This document shows positions 35,366 through 44,689 of a DNA stretch of 56,126 nt, one piece after another. The position numbers were made by a program, and so were the translations under genes. The notes below the pieces were generated by a model. The model did not search any database. It was not told the origin of the DNA and saw nothing but the letters and a program-made list of their open reading frames with translations. Source of the DNA: Candidatus Azobacteroides sp. (GTDB taxonomy: Bacteria > Bacteroidota > Bacteroidia > Bacteroidales > WRGA01); contig JAJQEC010000136.1 of the NCBI GenBank assembly GCA_021201815.1, forward strand, positions 1 through 56,126, given 5' to 3'. Each line of letters opens with the position of its first letter. The first letter of the stretch is position 1.

Positions 35366-36061
35366 ATGGAAGAAAACAAAAAAGGGACGATAAAAGACTG
35401 GGATGAAGAAGACCGGCCACGGGAAAAAATGCTTCGTAAAGGTATTCAACTACTGACAAATGCCGAATTAATTGCTATTTTAATAAATTCAGGTAATAAG
35501 GAGGAGACATCGGTAGAAGTGGCACAGAAAATATTGTTTTCCTGCCAGAACAACCTGAATGAGTTAGGGAAATATACTCTCTCCGATCTTTGTAAATTCA
35601 GGGGAATCGGCAAGGCAAAGGCGATTTCCATTATTTGTGCGATGGAGATCGGAAGGCGAAGGATGAGCAACGAAGCAGTAAAAAAACAACAGATTCTCTC
35701 AAGTTATGATATGTTCGAACTGTTTTTTCCGGACATGTGTGATTTACCTTTTGAGGAAATGTGGGTGGTATTATTAAACCGCTCAAAGAAAATCCTTGTG
35801 AAACAGAAGATAAGCCAGGGAGGGATTTCTTCGACCACTGTAGATATAAGGCTGATTATAAAACTTGCCCTGGAAGCGTGTGCATCCGCCATTATTATCT
35901 GCCACAATCATCCGTCAGGGAATAAAAGTCCAAGCCTGGATGACAGGAAGTTAACTTTGAAAATAAAAGAATCGGCAAAAATGATGGATCTTCAATTACT
36001 GGACCACATCATTATTGCCGATGATACTTATTTCAGTTTTGCCGATGAAGGACTGATATAG
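35366..36061 (+). CDS. radC: RadC/JAB domain protein
   Basis: 231 residues from the ATG at 35366 (an upstream ATG at 35339 lies on top of the -7 element). The N-terminal helix-hairpin-helix region contains F-R-G-I-G-K-A-K-A near residue 75. The C-terminal RadC domain has the metal-binding JAB-type pattern I-I-C-H-N-H-P-S-G-N-K-S-P-S-x-x-D, with the E-x-n-H-x-H-x10-S-x2-D layout. Its old link to DNA repair is doubtful and its molecular role is unknown. The stop codon TAG ends at 36061 and the stop codon of convergent parC begins at 36062, so there is no gap and no terminator between them. Confidence 0.92.
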   Translation: MEENKKGTIKDWDEEDRPREKMLRKGIQLLTNAELIAILINSGNKEETSVEVAQKILFSCQNNLNELGKYTLSDLCKFRGIGKAKAISIICAMEIGRRRMSNEAVKKQQILSSYDMFELFFPDMCDLPFEEMWVVLLNRSKKILVKQKISQGGISSTTVDIRLIIKLALEACASAIIICHNHPSGNKSPSLDDRKLTLKIKESAKMMDLQLLDHIIIADDTYFSFADEGLI

Positions 36062-38758
36062 TTACCCGAATAAATCCATCTGGGTAGCAGTTCCACCTGC
36101 CCGTAGATCGTTACCGGGTCCGCTTTCATTGCCCGGACTTAAGGGCGGATCATTTTCTTCGGGCTCGGGTTCTTCTTCGGGCTCTTCCGGGAAACGAACC
36201 GGTTCCAGTTCTTCCACACGATCTACCTGGAAAGTAGAAATCCGCTTTCCTTTTGCTTTGAAACTTTTGACTGCGATAAATTCTTCGGCATCGATATTCA
36301 ATGGATCACGAAAATCATCTTTTCCACCGAAACCAGCGAGTAAATTAGGATACACCGTTTCCGTAAGCAGGATCAGTTTGCTATCCGGATTGTCTCCCAT
36401 AAAATTCTGTTTCCGGGCAGAAGCTTCGAAGGTAAATCTTTTCAGATACGCATATCCGTTCTGGTCAGCATCATATAAGGCTGCGGTCCAGACTTTATTC
36501 GGATCGAATTTCTGAATGACCAGAATGCCATCGTCATAATGGTTGCTGGCATCAAAATTAGTGGTATGGAATTCTCCGTTTTTATAAACCACCAGAATCT
36601 GGTCATCTCCGTGAAATTCTCCCAGGAATTCTCCACGCTCGTCATAATTCAGCCTCAACACATCCTTATCGAACCAGACTTTCCTGCCTCCTAATGTAGA
36701 ATGTCCTTTTTCCTTCAGGGTAATTTTATGTACATCGTTCCGGGTAAGGAGATTTCCCATAGATTGTTTTCCTTTGATATTAATGTCCCCGAAGCTTCTT
36801 TCCAGCACAAGGACTTTCAGACGGGGCTTCGGTTTCAGCAATATGCGTATGATTTCTGCTTCTCCATTGGGATTGGCAGAGAAATAAACGATCCTGGAAT
36901 AGGGATTTCCCTGGGTTACATCGTAATCTTTATCCCGGGTAATTCCCGTTACAAAGAAACGTTTCATATAATGGGCGCCATCTTTTCCATCCCTATACAC
37001 AAGGTTGTAAATGGTTCGTTTATCATTTTTCTTAAAGACATTTACATATAGGATATTTTTTCCTACGAACATCTTTTCACTGACTTTTACGATCCGGTAT
37101 TTTCCATCTTTGAAGAAAATAATGATATCATCAATGTCCGAACAGTTACAGATAAATTCATCTTTCTTCAGTCCGGTACCAATAAAACCTTCTTCCCTGT
37201 TGATGTAAAGCTTTTCATTTGCTTCCACGACTTTGGTCGCTTCGATGGTATCAAAACTACGGATTTCCGTCATCCGCGGGAAACGGGAACCGTATTTCTT
37301 ATTTAATCCTTCAAACCACCGGATCGTATAAGGAACGATATGGGTGAGGTGATGGTCAATTTCTTCAATCTGTTTTTTAATATTGGCGATCAGTTCGTCG
37401 GCCTTATCGGAGTTAAATTTCAGGATCCGTCCCATTTTAATCTCCATCAGTTTAAGGATGTCCTCACGGGTTACTTCCCGGATAAAAGACGGCTTAAACG
37501 GCGTGAGACGTTTGTCGATATGCTGGACTGCTTCATCCATGGAGCGGCTCTGCTCAAATTCCTTGTCTTTATAGATGCGTTTCTCGATAAAGATTTTTTC
37601 CAGGGACGCAAAATGAAGTGTTTCCAGTAATTCCCTTTTCTGAATCTCAAGTTCGAGTTTCAGTAATTGCAGGGTATTGTCGGCACAGTTCTTCAATACG
37701 TCGGAAACGGTAAGGAAGTGCGGTTTGTTATCAGAAATGACACAACAATTGGGAGAAATACTTATTTCACAATCCGTGAAAGCATACAAGGCATCAATTA
37801 TTTTATCCGAAGAAGTTCCGGGAGCAAGATGCACCAGGATTTCTACATTCTGAGCCGTGTTGTTATCTACTTTGCGGATTTTGATTTTTCCCCGGTCATT
37901 TGCTTTTAGGATACTTTCAATGAGGGAAGTAGTTGTTCTTCCGAAAGGTATTTCACTGATCACAAGTGTCTTGCTGTCAAGCTTACTGATTTTAGCACGC
38001 ACCTTGACCGCTCCTCCTCTTTCTCCGTCATTATAGCGGGAGACATCAATATATCCTCCTGTCTGGAAGTCCGGATAAAGAGTAAACGGTTCGTTTTTCA
38101 GGTATGCGACACACGCATCCAGCAATTCACAGAAATTATGCGGCAGTATCTTTGCTGATAGTCCTACCGCAATTCCTTCCACACCCTGTGCCAACAACAA
38201 AGGAAACTTTACCGGAAGAGTAATCGGTTCTTTATTTCTTCCGTCATAAGAAAGTTTCCATTCTGTTGTTTTAGGGTTAAACACCACATCAAGAGCAAAC
38301 TTAGTGAGGCGGGCTTCGATATAACGGGGCGCAGCAGCTCCGTCACCGGTCAGGATATTTCCCCAGTTTCCCTGGCAATCCACCAGCAGGTCTTTCTGCC
38401 CCAGTTGTACCAGTGCATCACCGATAGAAGCATCCCCGTGAGGATGAAACTGCATCGTATGCCCGATAATGTTTGCTACTTTATTATACCGTCCGTCGTC
38501 CATTCTTTTCATAGAATGAAGGATCCGACGCTGAACAGGTTTCAAACCATCATTTATATGAGGGACTGCACGCTCCAGGATCACATAGGAAGCATAATCT
38601 AAAAACCAGTTCTGAAACATGCCTGATAAATGATGCTTTACGACATCACTTCCACTATCAGGAACCTTATATTCAGAATGTGTGGTTATGTCATTGCTTT
38701 CTTCCCGGATCGATTTATCCTCGATCTCCTCAAAATCTTCTATATCTTTTGGATTCAT
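36062..38758 (-). CDS. parC: DNA topoisomerase IV subunit A
   Basis: An 898-residue type IIA topoisomerase cleavage subunit that decatenates daughter chromosomes with ParE. The N-terminal part is F-L-D-Y-A-S-Y-V-I-L-E-R-A-V-P, then the winged-helix region with H-P-H-G-D-A-S and the catalytic Tyr146 in A-A-A-P-R-Y-I-E-A-R. A long C-terminal beta-pinwheel with repeated blades follows (about 550-830), and the end is highly acidic and Pro/Gly-rich. The lack of a standard GyrA-box makes ParC the more likely of the two subunits, as is usual for this Bacteroidota gene. The partner parE is not in the window. Fluoroquinolones act on this protein family. Confidence 0.92.
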   Translation of the reverse strand: MNPKDIEDFEEIEDKSIREESNDITTHSEYKVPDSGSDVVKHHLSGMFQNWFLDYASYVILERAVPHINDGLKPVQRRILHSMKRMDDGRYNKVANIIGHTMQFHPHGDASIGDALVQLGQKDLLVDCQGNWGNILTGDGAAAPRYIEARLTKFALDVVFNPKTTEWKLSYDGRNKEPITLPVKFPLLLAQGVEGIAVGLSAKILPHNFCELLDACVAYLKNEPFTLYPDFQTGGYIDVSRYNDGERGGAVKVRAKISKLDSKTLVISEIPFGRTTTSLIESILKANDRGKIKIRKVDNNTAQNVEILVHLAPGTSSDKIIDALYAFTDCEISISPNCCVISDNKPHFLTVSDVLKNCADNTLQLLKLELEIQKRELLETLHFASLEKIFIEKRIYKDKEFEQSRSMDEAVQHIDKRLTPFKPSFIREVTREDILKLMEIKMGRILKFNSDKADELIANIKKQIEEIDHHLTHIVPYTIRWFEGLNKKYGSRFPRMTEIRSFDTIEATKVVEANEKLYINREEGFIGTGLKKDEFICNCSDIDDIIIFFKDGKYRIVKVSEKMFVGKNILYVNVFKKNDKRTIYNLVYRDGKDGAHYMKRFFVTGITRDKDYDVTQGNPYSRIVYFSANPNGEAEIIRILLKPKPRLKVLVLERSFGDINIKGKQSMGNLLTRNDVHKITLKEKGHSTLGGRKVWFDKDVLRLNYDERGEFLGEFHGDDQILVVYKNGEFHTTNFDASNHYDDGILVIQKFDPNKVWTAALYDADQNGYAYLKRFTFEASARKQNFMGDNPDSKLILLTETVYPNLLAGFGGKDDFRDPLNIDAEEFIAVKSFKAKGKRISTFQVDRVEELEPVRFPEEPEEEPEPEENDPPLSPGNESGPGNDLRAGGTATQMDLFG

Positions 38759-39013
38759 AAATTCAAATACTTTCGAAAATCAAATTGAGGATACAAAAAT
38801 ACAAAAAAAAAGCATGTCATCCAATACCCAAATCATTGTTATTCATTACTTAAAACCTCTTTGTTAGAGAATTAGATAAAATAATTTTATCCTGATCATT
38901 TTTGAAAAAAAATATTTAGCTTTGTACTCTTTTTGCAAAGAAAGAAAGATGTATGGCGAGTGTATCCCAAAGAGTTAAAAATTTATTTTCAGACAATTAT
39001 ATAAAAAACAGAC

Positions 39014-40561
39014 ATGGCTCAACAAGAAGATGTATTTAAAAAACTGATCTCTCATTGTAAAGAATATGGTTTTGTATTTCCATCCAGTGAAATATATGAC
39101 GGCCTGGGAGCGGTTTATGATTATGGACAGAACGGAGTTGAATTAAAAAATAATATAAAGAAGTACTGGTGGGACAGCATGGTGTTGTTAAATGAAAATG
39201 TAGTAGGAATTGATTCTGCGATTTTCATGCACCCTACTATCTGGAAAGCATCGGGCCATGTGGATGCATTTAATGATCCTCTGATTGATAATAAAGACAG
39301 TAAAAAGAGATATCGTGCGGATGTGCTGATTGAAGAATTGATGGCAAAGCTGGACGATAAGATAAACAAAGAAGTCGAAAAAGCGGCCAAAAAGTTCGGA
39401 GATAGCTTTGACGAAGCCAAGTTCAGGGAAACCAATGCCCGTGTCCTTGAGAATCAGGCTAAAAGGGAAGAAATCCATAACCGGTTTGTAAAAGCGCTGA
39501 ATGATAATGATCTGAACGAATTGAAACAGATTATTATTGATTATGAAGTGGTATGCCCGATCAGCGGGACTAAAAACTGGACGGATGTTCGCCAGTTCAA
39601 CCTGATGTTCTCTACCGAAATGGGTTCTACTTCCGAGGGAGCCATGAAAGTTTATTTACGTCCTGAAACGGCACAGGGGATTTTTGTTAATTTCCTGAAT
39701 GTACAGAAAACCGGCAGGATGAAAGTACCTTTCGGTATTGCACAGATCGGAAAAGCTTTCCGGAATGAAATCGTTGCACGCCAGTTTATTTTCCGGATGC
39801 GTGAATTCGAACAAATGGAAATGCAGTTTTTTGTTCGTCCGGGCGAAGAGCTGGAGTGGTTTGCCAAATGGAAAGAGATCAGGATGAAGTGGCACAAGGC
39901 GCTTGGGTTCGGAGATAATAAATACCGTTTCCACGATCATGATAAACTGGCCCATTATGCCAATGCGGCTACGGATATAGAATTTGAAATGCCATTCGGC
40001 TTTAAAGAAGTGGAAGGAATCCATTCCAGAACTGATTTCGACCTGGGAAGCCACGAGCAATATTCCGGGAAAAAAATCCAGTATTTTGATCCGGAGCTTA
40101 ATAAATCGTATGTTCCTTATGTGATTGAAACTTCTATCGGAGTTGACCGTATGTTCCTTTCTATCATGGCAGCTTCTTATTGTGAAGAAAAACTGGAAAA
40201 TAATGAAACCCGGGTGGTATTGAAACTTCCACCGGCATTAGCGCCTGCAAAAGCAGCGATTCTGCCTTTGTTGAAAAAAGAAGGACTTCCGGAAAGAGCC
40301 CGGGAAATAATGAATGTGCTGAAATATAATTTCAAGTGCATGTATGATGAAAAAGATACGATCGGGAAAAGGTACCGCCGTCAGGATGCTATCGGTACTC
40401 CTTTCTGTATTACCGTTGATCATCAGACATTAACGGACAATACCGTTACCATTCGCCACAGAGATACGATGGAGCAGGAAAGGGTAAATATAAGTGATTT
40501 ACAAAGTATTATTTCGGAAAGGGTAACGATCAGTAATTTACTCAAAGAATTAGAAAATTAA
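39014..40561 (+). CDS. glyS: Glycyl-tRNA synthetase (single-chain class II)
   Basis: It charges tRNA-Gly. At 515 residues it is the dimeric alpha-2 form and not the alpha-beta form of E. coli. Motif 1 lies in the N-terminal region, the class II motif 2 is F-R-N-E-I-V-A-R-Q-F-I-F-R-M-R-E-F-E-Q-M near residue 253, and motif 3 is visible as S-I-G-V-D-R-M-F. An anticodon-binding domain follows (about 420-515). It is followed after 120 bp by an FKBP lipoprotein gene on the same strand, an order seen in other Bacteroidales. Confidence 0.96.
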   Translation: MAQQEDVFKKLISHCKEYGFVFPSSEIYDGLGAVYDYGQNGVELKNNIKKYWWDSMVLLNENVVGIDSAIFMHPTIWKASGHVDAFNDPLIDNKDSKKRYRADVLIEELMAKLDDKINKEVEKAAKKFGDSFDEAKFRETNARVLENQAKREEIHNRFVKALNDNDLNELKQIIIDYEVVCPISGTKNWTDVRQFNLMFSTEMGSTSEGAMKVYLRPETAQGIFVNFLNVQKTGRMKVPFGIAQIGKAFRNEIVARQFIFRMREFEQMEMQFFVRPGEELEWFAKWKEIRMKWHKALGFGDNKYRFHDHDKLAHYANAATDIEFEMPFGFKEVEGIHSRTDFDLGSHEQYSGKKIQYFDPELNKSYVPYVIETSIGVDRMFLSIMAASYCEEKLENNETRVVLKLPPALAPAKAAILPLLKKEGLPERAREIMNVLKYNFKCMYDEKDTIGKRYRRQDAIGTPFCITVDHQTLTDNTVTIRHRDTMEQERVNISDLQSIISERVTISNLLKELEN

Positions 40562-40680
40562 CACATTTTCATTTTTTTTAACACTTTATATGGAGATAAA
40601 GGAATATTTTTGTAGAATTAAAATTCACTTGAATATATATTTAGAGGTATAGGTCTCCCTATTTTAAGTAAGAACAATCC

Positions 40681-41232
40681 ATGAATAAAAATAAGTATAT
40701 TTTTTTTCTGTTAATGCTTGGGCTACCTTTGGTATTCCTGAGCTGCAGCAGTGATGATGAAGACGAAGTTGCGGTTTGGAAAGCTGAAAACGAAGCTTTT
40801 TTTGATAATCTGGAAACCCGCAGCGATTTACATAAGATAAAAGCAGGAAGCAATAATGGCTCTGTCTATTATAAAGTGTTAGCATCCGGAGACCCGGACC
40901 AGGCTTCTCCTGTATATACCAGCACCGTTGATGTCCGTTACCGGGGAGTTACTTTGTCCGGTTTTAACCGGAACACCGATGAAATAATTGTCGGTGAAGA
41001 ATTTGATACTTCAGACAAAAAACTAACGGAAGAGGGGTACCTTCCGGCAACTTTTAAACTTAGCAATCTGATCGAAGGATGGTGGGTTGCTTTACAGGAG
41101 ATGGTGCCAGGAGATAAATGGCAACTTTATATTCCCTGGCAATTAGGGTATGGTAGCAGTGGAAGCGGTACAAAAATTCCCGGATACTCCACCCTGATTT
41201 TTGAAGTTGAATTACTGAAAGTACATCCATAA
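40681..41232 (+). CDS. FKBP-type peptidyl-prolyl isomerase lipoprotein
   Basis: A 183-residue protein. The signal peptide ends in F-L-S-C (lipid anchor), then an acidic spacer (S-S-D-D-E-D-E) and the FKBP fold at about 60-180. Family features: V-D-V-R-Y-R-G strand, F-D-T-S strand, F-K-L-S-N-L-I-E-G-W-W-V-A-L-Q-E-M-x-x-G-D-K-W-Q-L-Y-I-P and L-G-Y-G at the active-site pocket. It is probably a periplasmic or outer-membrane folding helper. Lipoprotein FKBPs next to glyS are common in the group. Confidence 0.9.
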   Translation: MNKNKYIFFLLMLGLPLVFLSCSSDDEDEVAVWKAENEAFFDNLETRSDLHKIKAGSNNGSVYYKVLASGDPDQASPVYTSTVDVRYRGVTLSGFNRNTDEIIVGEEFDTSDKKLTEEGYLPATFKLSNLIEGWWVALQEMVPGDKWQLYIPWQLGYGSSGSGTKIPGYSTLIFEVELLKVHP

Positions 41233-41394
41233 AAAGCGGGAATAATTATTTCCTGTAATTAATTATAATTATTTTACTTTCTGTCTTATTTAAAGTAAGA
41301 AGAGAAAGGTTGTTTCCATAAATCAGAGGTTCCTGAAACAGAGGACTCTCCGTCTATATGTTTTTATTTATAAACTTTATTATAGAAAATAGTT

Positions 41395-42458
41395 ATGCTT
41401 AAATCTTTCATTTTTCCCAGTGTTTATGAAGCCATAAACAGGGAACTTCCTAATGTTTCGGACAATCTTCTGAACGGGATGAGGTTAAAATTAAACGAAG
41501 AAGATTATATTATCGGTAACCTTGCGCTTACAGAGGGATATAGTCCACACAAAAATTTCAACAGCTCCCCAACTGAAAATGAATATAATATTTTAAGCAA
41601 AGCTGCCCTCCTGCTCACCTAGCCGAAAAGGGATGAAGAATTATTTGTTACTACCGGTTTTCCATTTTCTACTTACCTGCTTTACAGGGACCAGGTGAAA
41701 GAACAATTACTGGGAACTCAAACGATCTATTATGATGCTTCTACATTCGGAGGAAATGTAAATGCTAAAAAAGAAATCCATGTCAGTAAAGTAGAAATCC
41801 TGCCGGAAATTTTGGGATGTATCACAGCTATTCGTGAGGGAGAACTGGATGAAAAAGATAATTTTTTCGTTGTAAGTCTCGGATACGGAACATGTGAGGC
41901 GGTAGTAAGACACGTTCGGGAATTATCAACCGTTCGGTGGTAAGTACACAGGGAATTCGTCATGCGGTAAATATCTTATCCAATGAACTTTCCAAAAATC
42001 TGTATTTAAATTTAAAAACAGAGCACCAGATAGATGTGGCTTTCCAGAGTGGAAATATCATTGTAAACCGAGTAAACCGTAATCTTGGAGAAATAAGAGA
42101 GAGAGCATTGAAAACATACTATAATGATATCATTTCTCCTTCTTTAAGAAAGGCCTTCCTGGATGATGACTTCCACAAATGCAAAAAGATGTATGTCGTT
42201 GGAGGCGGATCTTTGTATGGAGAGTTAATGGATTGTTTCAAACAGGAATTCAATAGGATTGTTTCTATTGAGACTTATCCGGAACCTGAAAAATGTGCTT
42301 CTCATGGTTATTGTCTCTATTCAAAACAAAAAACAGAAGGTTCTTACAAATCTTCCGGAAAGAGTAGTGGTTATGACGGAGATGGTCCGCAGGTAGCAAT
42401 CGGTCTGGATATTGGTAATGCAAATACCTGTATCACTGTTTCCAGAAATGATGATTAA
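41395..42458 (+). pseudogene. Actin-like ATPase gene (ParM/StbA-like), interrupted, with permuted motif order
   Basis: Three pieces of one gene. Piece 1 runs 41395-41622 and ends in TAG; the same frame continues to about 41943; a one-base deletion near 41900-41910 then shifts it to the frame ending at 42458. Rejoined it would have about 354 residues. Phosphate-2 (S-L-G-Y-G-T-C-E-A-V-V) and the adenosine motif (V-V-G-G-G-S-L-Y) are in normal order, but phosphate-1 (I-G-L-D-I-G-N-A-N-T) is at the extreme C-terminus, behind a Ser/Gly/Lys linker, and the N-terminus (K-S-F-I-F-P-S-V-Y) begins where an ordinary actin-like protein continues after phosphate-1. That suggests a circular permutation. 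Members of the family form filaments that move plasmids or position cell parts. The gene looks broken as given. Confidence 0.75.
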
Positions 42459-42480
42459 GGATCGGAAAATAAGAGACGTA

Positions 42481-42512
42481 AAAAATGCCGCACAGGAATG
42501 TGTGGCATTTTT
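42481..42512. terminator. Terminator between the actin-like gene and the phosphodiesterase gene
   Basis: A 14-bp stem with one G-U pair (AAAAATGCCGCACA with its complement) and a 4-base loop. It is flanked by A and T runs and lies between convergent genes, so it may serve both. Confidence 0.8.
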
Positions 42513-42553
42513 CATTTGATTCTGCGATGCTTCGAAGTGGAATAAACGAGTAA

Positions 42554-43045
42554 TTATTCTGCCAGTTCAATGACTTCGAGATCCTTAAAGTTACCTTCAT
42601 CAATGCAGAACCGCACTAACGTACGTGTTTTATGAAAACCATATTTTCCGGCTGCTCCCGGATTAATATGCAATAAATCCAATTTCTTGTCATACTTGAC
42701 CTTTAATATATGCGAATGTCCGGTAATAAATAATTTAGGAGGGTGAGCGAATATTTCCGGAATTACTTCTTTATCATATTTACCCGGATATCCGCCGATA
42801 TGCGTCATCCAAACGGTTGTTCCTTCTATAGAAAAGCGAAGATGTTTCGGAAATAGTTTCCGGATTTCCTGACCGTCAATATTGCCATATACTGCTCTTA
42901 CCGGTTTAATAGCAGTTAATTTTTCAATAATCTCCAGTGAACCGATATCTCCGGCATGCCATATTTCATCACAATCGGCAAAATGAAGTGCATATCTTGA
43001 ATCCCAATATGCATGTGTATCTGATAATAATCCTACTTTTAGCAT
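42554..43045 (-). CDS. Metallophosphoesterase, YfcE/MJ0936 family
   Basis: A 163-residue single-domain phosphodiesterase. The metal ligands are visible in order: D-x-H (L-L-S-D-T-H, residues 8-11), G-D (H-A-G-D-I), G-N-x-D (V-Y-G-N-I-D-G-Q) and G-H-S-H (F-I-T-G-H-S-H) near residue 108. These are the standard dimetal signature. YfcE-type enzymes cleave phosphodiesters in vitro; the physiological substrate is unknown. No membrane or signal sequence. It faces the dgt gene divergently. Confidence 0.9.
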   Translation of the reverse strand: MLKVGLLSDTHAYWDSRYALHFADCDEIWHAGDIGSLEIIEKLTAIKPVRAVYGNIDGQEIRKLFPKHLRFSIEGTTVWMTHIGGYPGKYDKEVIPEIFAHPPKLFITGHSHILKVKYDKKLDLLHINPGAAGKYGFHKTRTLVRFCIDEGNFKDLEVIELAE

Positions 43046-43256
43046 GAAATCGAATGAATAAAATAGTTTTTCTTTTGACGTAAACCCATATAATATAGCA
43101 AAAATAGACAGATAATTCGGATAAGTATCTTATTTTTACAAGTCTTTTTCAGGAAAAATAGATTTTTCTATAAATGCATAATATAAATTTTATTTAATAT
43201 TAAATATATATTTATTAAAAATTTAATATTATTTTTGTAATACAATCATATAGGAA

Positions 43257-44585
43257 ATGGATCATTTGAATCGATGGCAAAAATTACTTTCTTCTAAAAG
43301 GTTCGGACTGGAAGAATTCCATAAGAGCTCCCATGACGGGCGAACGGAGTTTCAGCGAGATTATGACCGTCTTATATTTTCGGCTCCTTTCCGTAGGCTA
43401 CAGAACAAAACGCAGGTGTTTCCTTTGCCGGGAAGTGTATTTGTGCATAACCGTTTAACGCATAGCCTCGAGGTATCTTCCGTGGGAAGGTCACTTGCAG
43501 CAAATGTGGCAAGGAAACTGGAAGCAAAATACCCGGGAAGCAGATTCGGCTCCATAGAATCGATTGTTGCAGCCGCCTGTCTGGCTCATGACCTGGGTAA
43601 TCCTCCGTTCGGACATTCCGGGGAAAAAGCCATTGCTTCGTATTTTTCCGAAGGAAGCGGAGAAATTTTAAAGGACAAATTACAGCTCACCGAAGCTCAA
43701 TGGTGTGACTTTATTCATTTTGACGGAAATGCCAATGCATTCCGTATTTTGACCCATCAGTTTAACGGAAGAAGAAAAGGAGGATTCGTTTTAACGTATG
43801 CTACGTTGGCCTCTATTGTAAAATATCCTTTTTCCTCTCTTCATTGCAAAGGGAAACCTAAATTCGGCTTCTTTCAGTCAGAAGAAGATTCATTTATTAA
43901 AATCGCAGAAAAATTAGGACTAATATGTGAAAACAATCATTCCTTTAAAAGACATCCGCTGGTATACCTGGTAGAAGCAGCCGATGATATCTGTTACCAG
44001 GTCATGGATCTTGAAGATGCGCATAAGCTCCGGATCCTTTCTACCGAACAGGTACAAGAGTTGTTCATCTCTTTCTTTCCTGAGGAAAAAAGGAAAAGGA
44101 TATATGAGACTATGCTGCTGGTAACGGATATTAATGAACAGATTGCTTATCTTCGTTCAAGAATTATCGGTGTGTTAGTAGATGCCTGTGCGGCTACGTT
44201 TATAGAGCACGAGGAAAAAATCCTTTGCGGGGAATTTCCGTTCAGCCTGAAAGATAAACTCCCGGATGATATCCTGACTGCTTATAACACATGTGCAGGT
44301 ATAGCTGTGAAAAACATATATAAGTCTTCGGAAGTATTGGAAATAGAACTAGCAGGATACCAGATTATGACTACCTTGCTGGAGAAATTTATTGAGGCTG
44401 TCCGATACCCGCAAAAGACTTATTCTCAACTATTACTGAAAAGGGTTTCTTCTCAGTTTGAAATTGATTCCAAAAACCCTTATCATCAGATTCAATCGAT
44501 TCTGGATTTTCTTTCAGGAATGACGGATGTATACGCGTTAGATTTATATAGAAACATCACCGGAATTAACCTTCCGGTTTTATAA
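43257..44585 (+). CDS. dgt: Deoxyguanosinetriphosphate triphosphohydrolase
   Basis: It hydrolyses dGTP to deoxyguanosine and triphosphate and helps set dNTP pools. The 442-residue length fits the family. HD-domain metal ligands are visible: the first histidine in R-L-T-H-S-L-E-V, then A-H-D-L-G-N-P-P-F-G-H with the H-D pair, and the later V-E-A-A-D-D-I with the last aspartate. The F-R-R-L-Q-x-K-T-Q-V-F motif near residue 43 is typical. A -7-like TATTTTTG lies at 43230-43237. It is monocistronic and is the last housekeeping gene before the polysaccharide locus. Confidence 0.94.
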   Translation: MDHLNRWQKLLSSKRFGLEEFHKSSHDGRTEFQRDYDRLIFSAPFRRLQNKTQVFPLPGSVFVHNRLTHSLEVSSVGRSLAANVARKLEAKYPGSRFGSIESIVAAACLAHDLGNPPFGHSGEKAIASYFSEGSGEILKDKLQLTEAQWCDFIHFDGNANAFRILTHQFNGRRKGGFVLTYATLASIVKYPFSSLHCKGKPKFGFFQSEEDSFIKIAEKLGLICENNHSFKRHPLVYLVEAADDICYQVMDLEDAHKLRILSTEQVQELFISFFPEEKRKRIYETMLLVTDINEQIAYLRSRIIGVLVDACAATFIEHEEKILCGEFPFSLKDKLPDDILTAYNTCAGIAVKNIYKSSEVLEIELAGYQIMTTLLEKFIEAVRYPQKTYSQLLLKRVSSQFEIDSKNPYHQIQSILDFLSGMTDVYALDLYRNITGINLPVL

Positions 44586-44689
44586 AATAAAAAAATGAGT
44601 TTAAACATTTATAACAAAATATAAAAGGAGGTAATGTTAAAAAGCATTAACTTTGCGCGCGTTTTTCTAAAATGTTTAATATAATTTAG

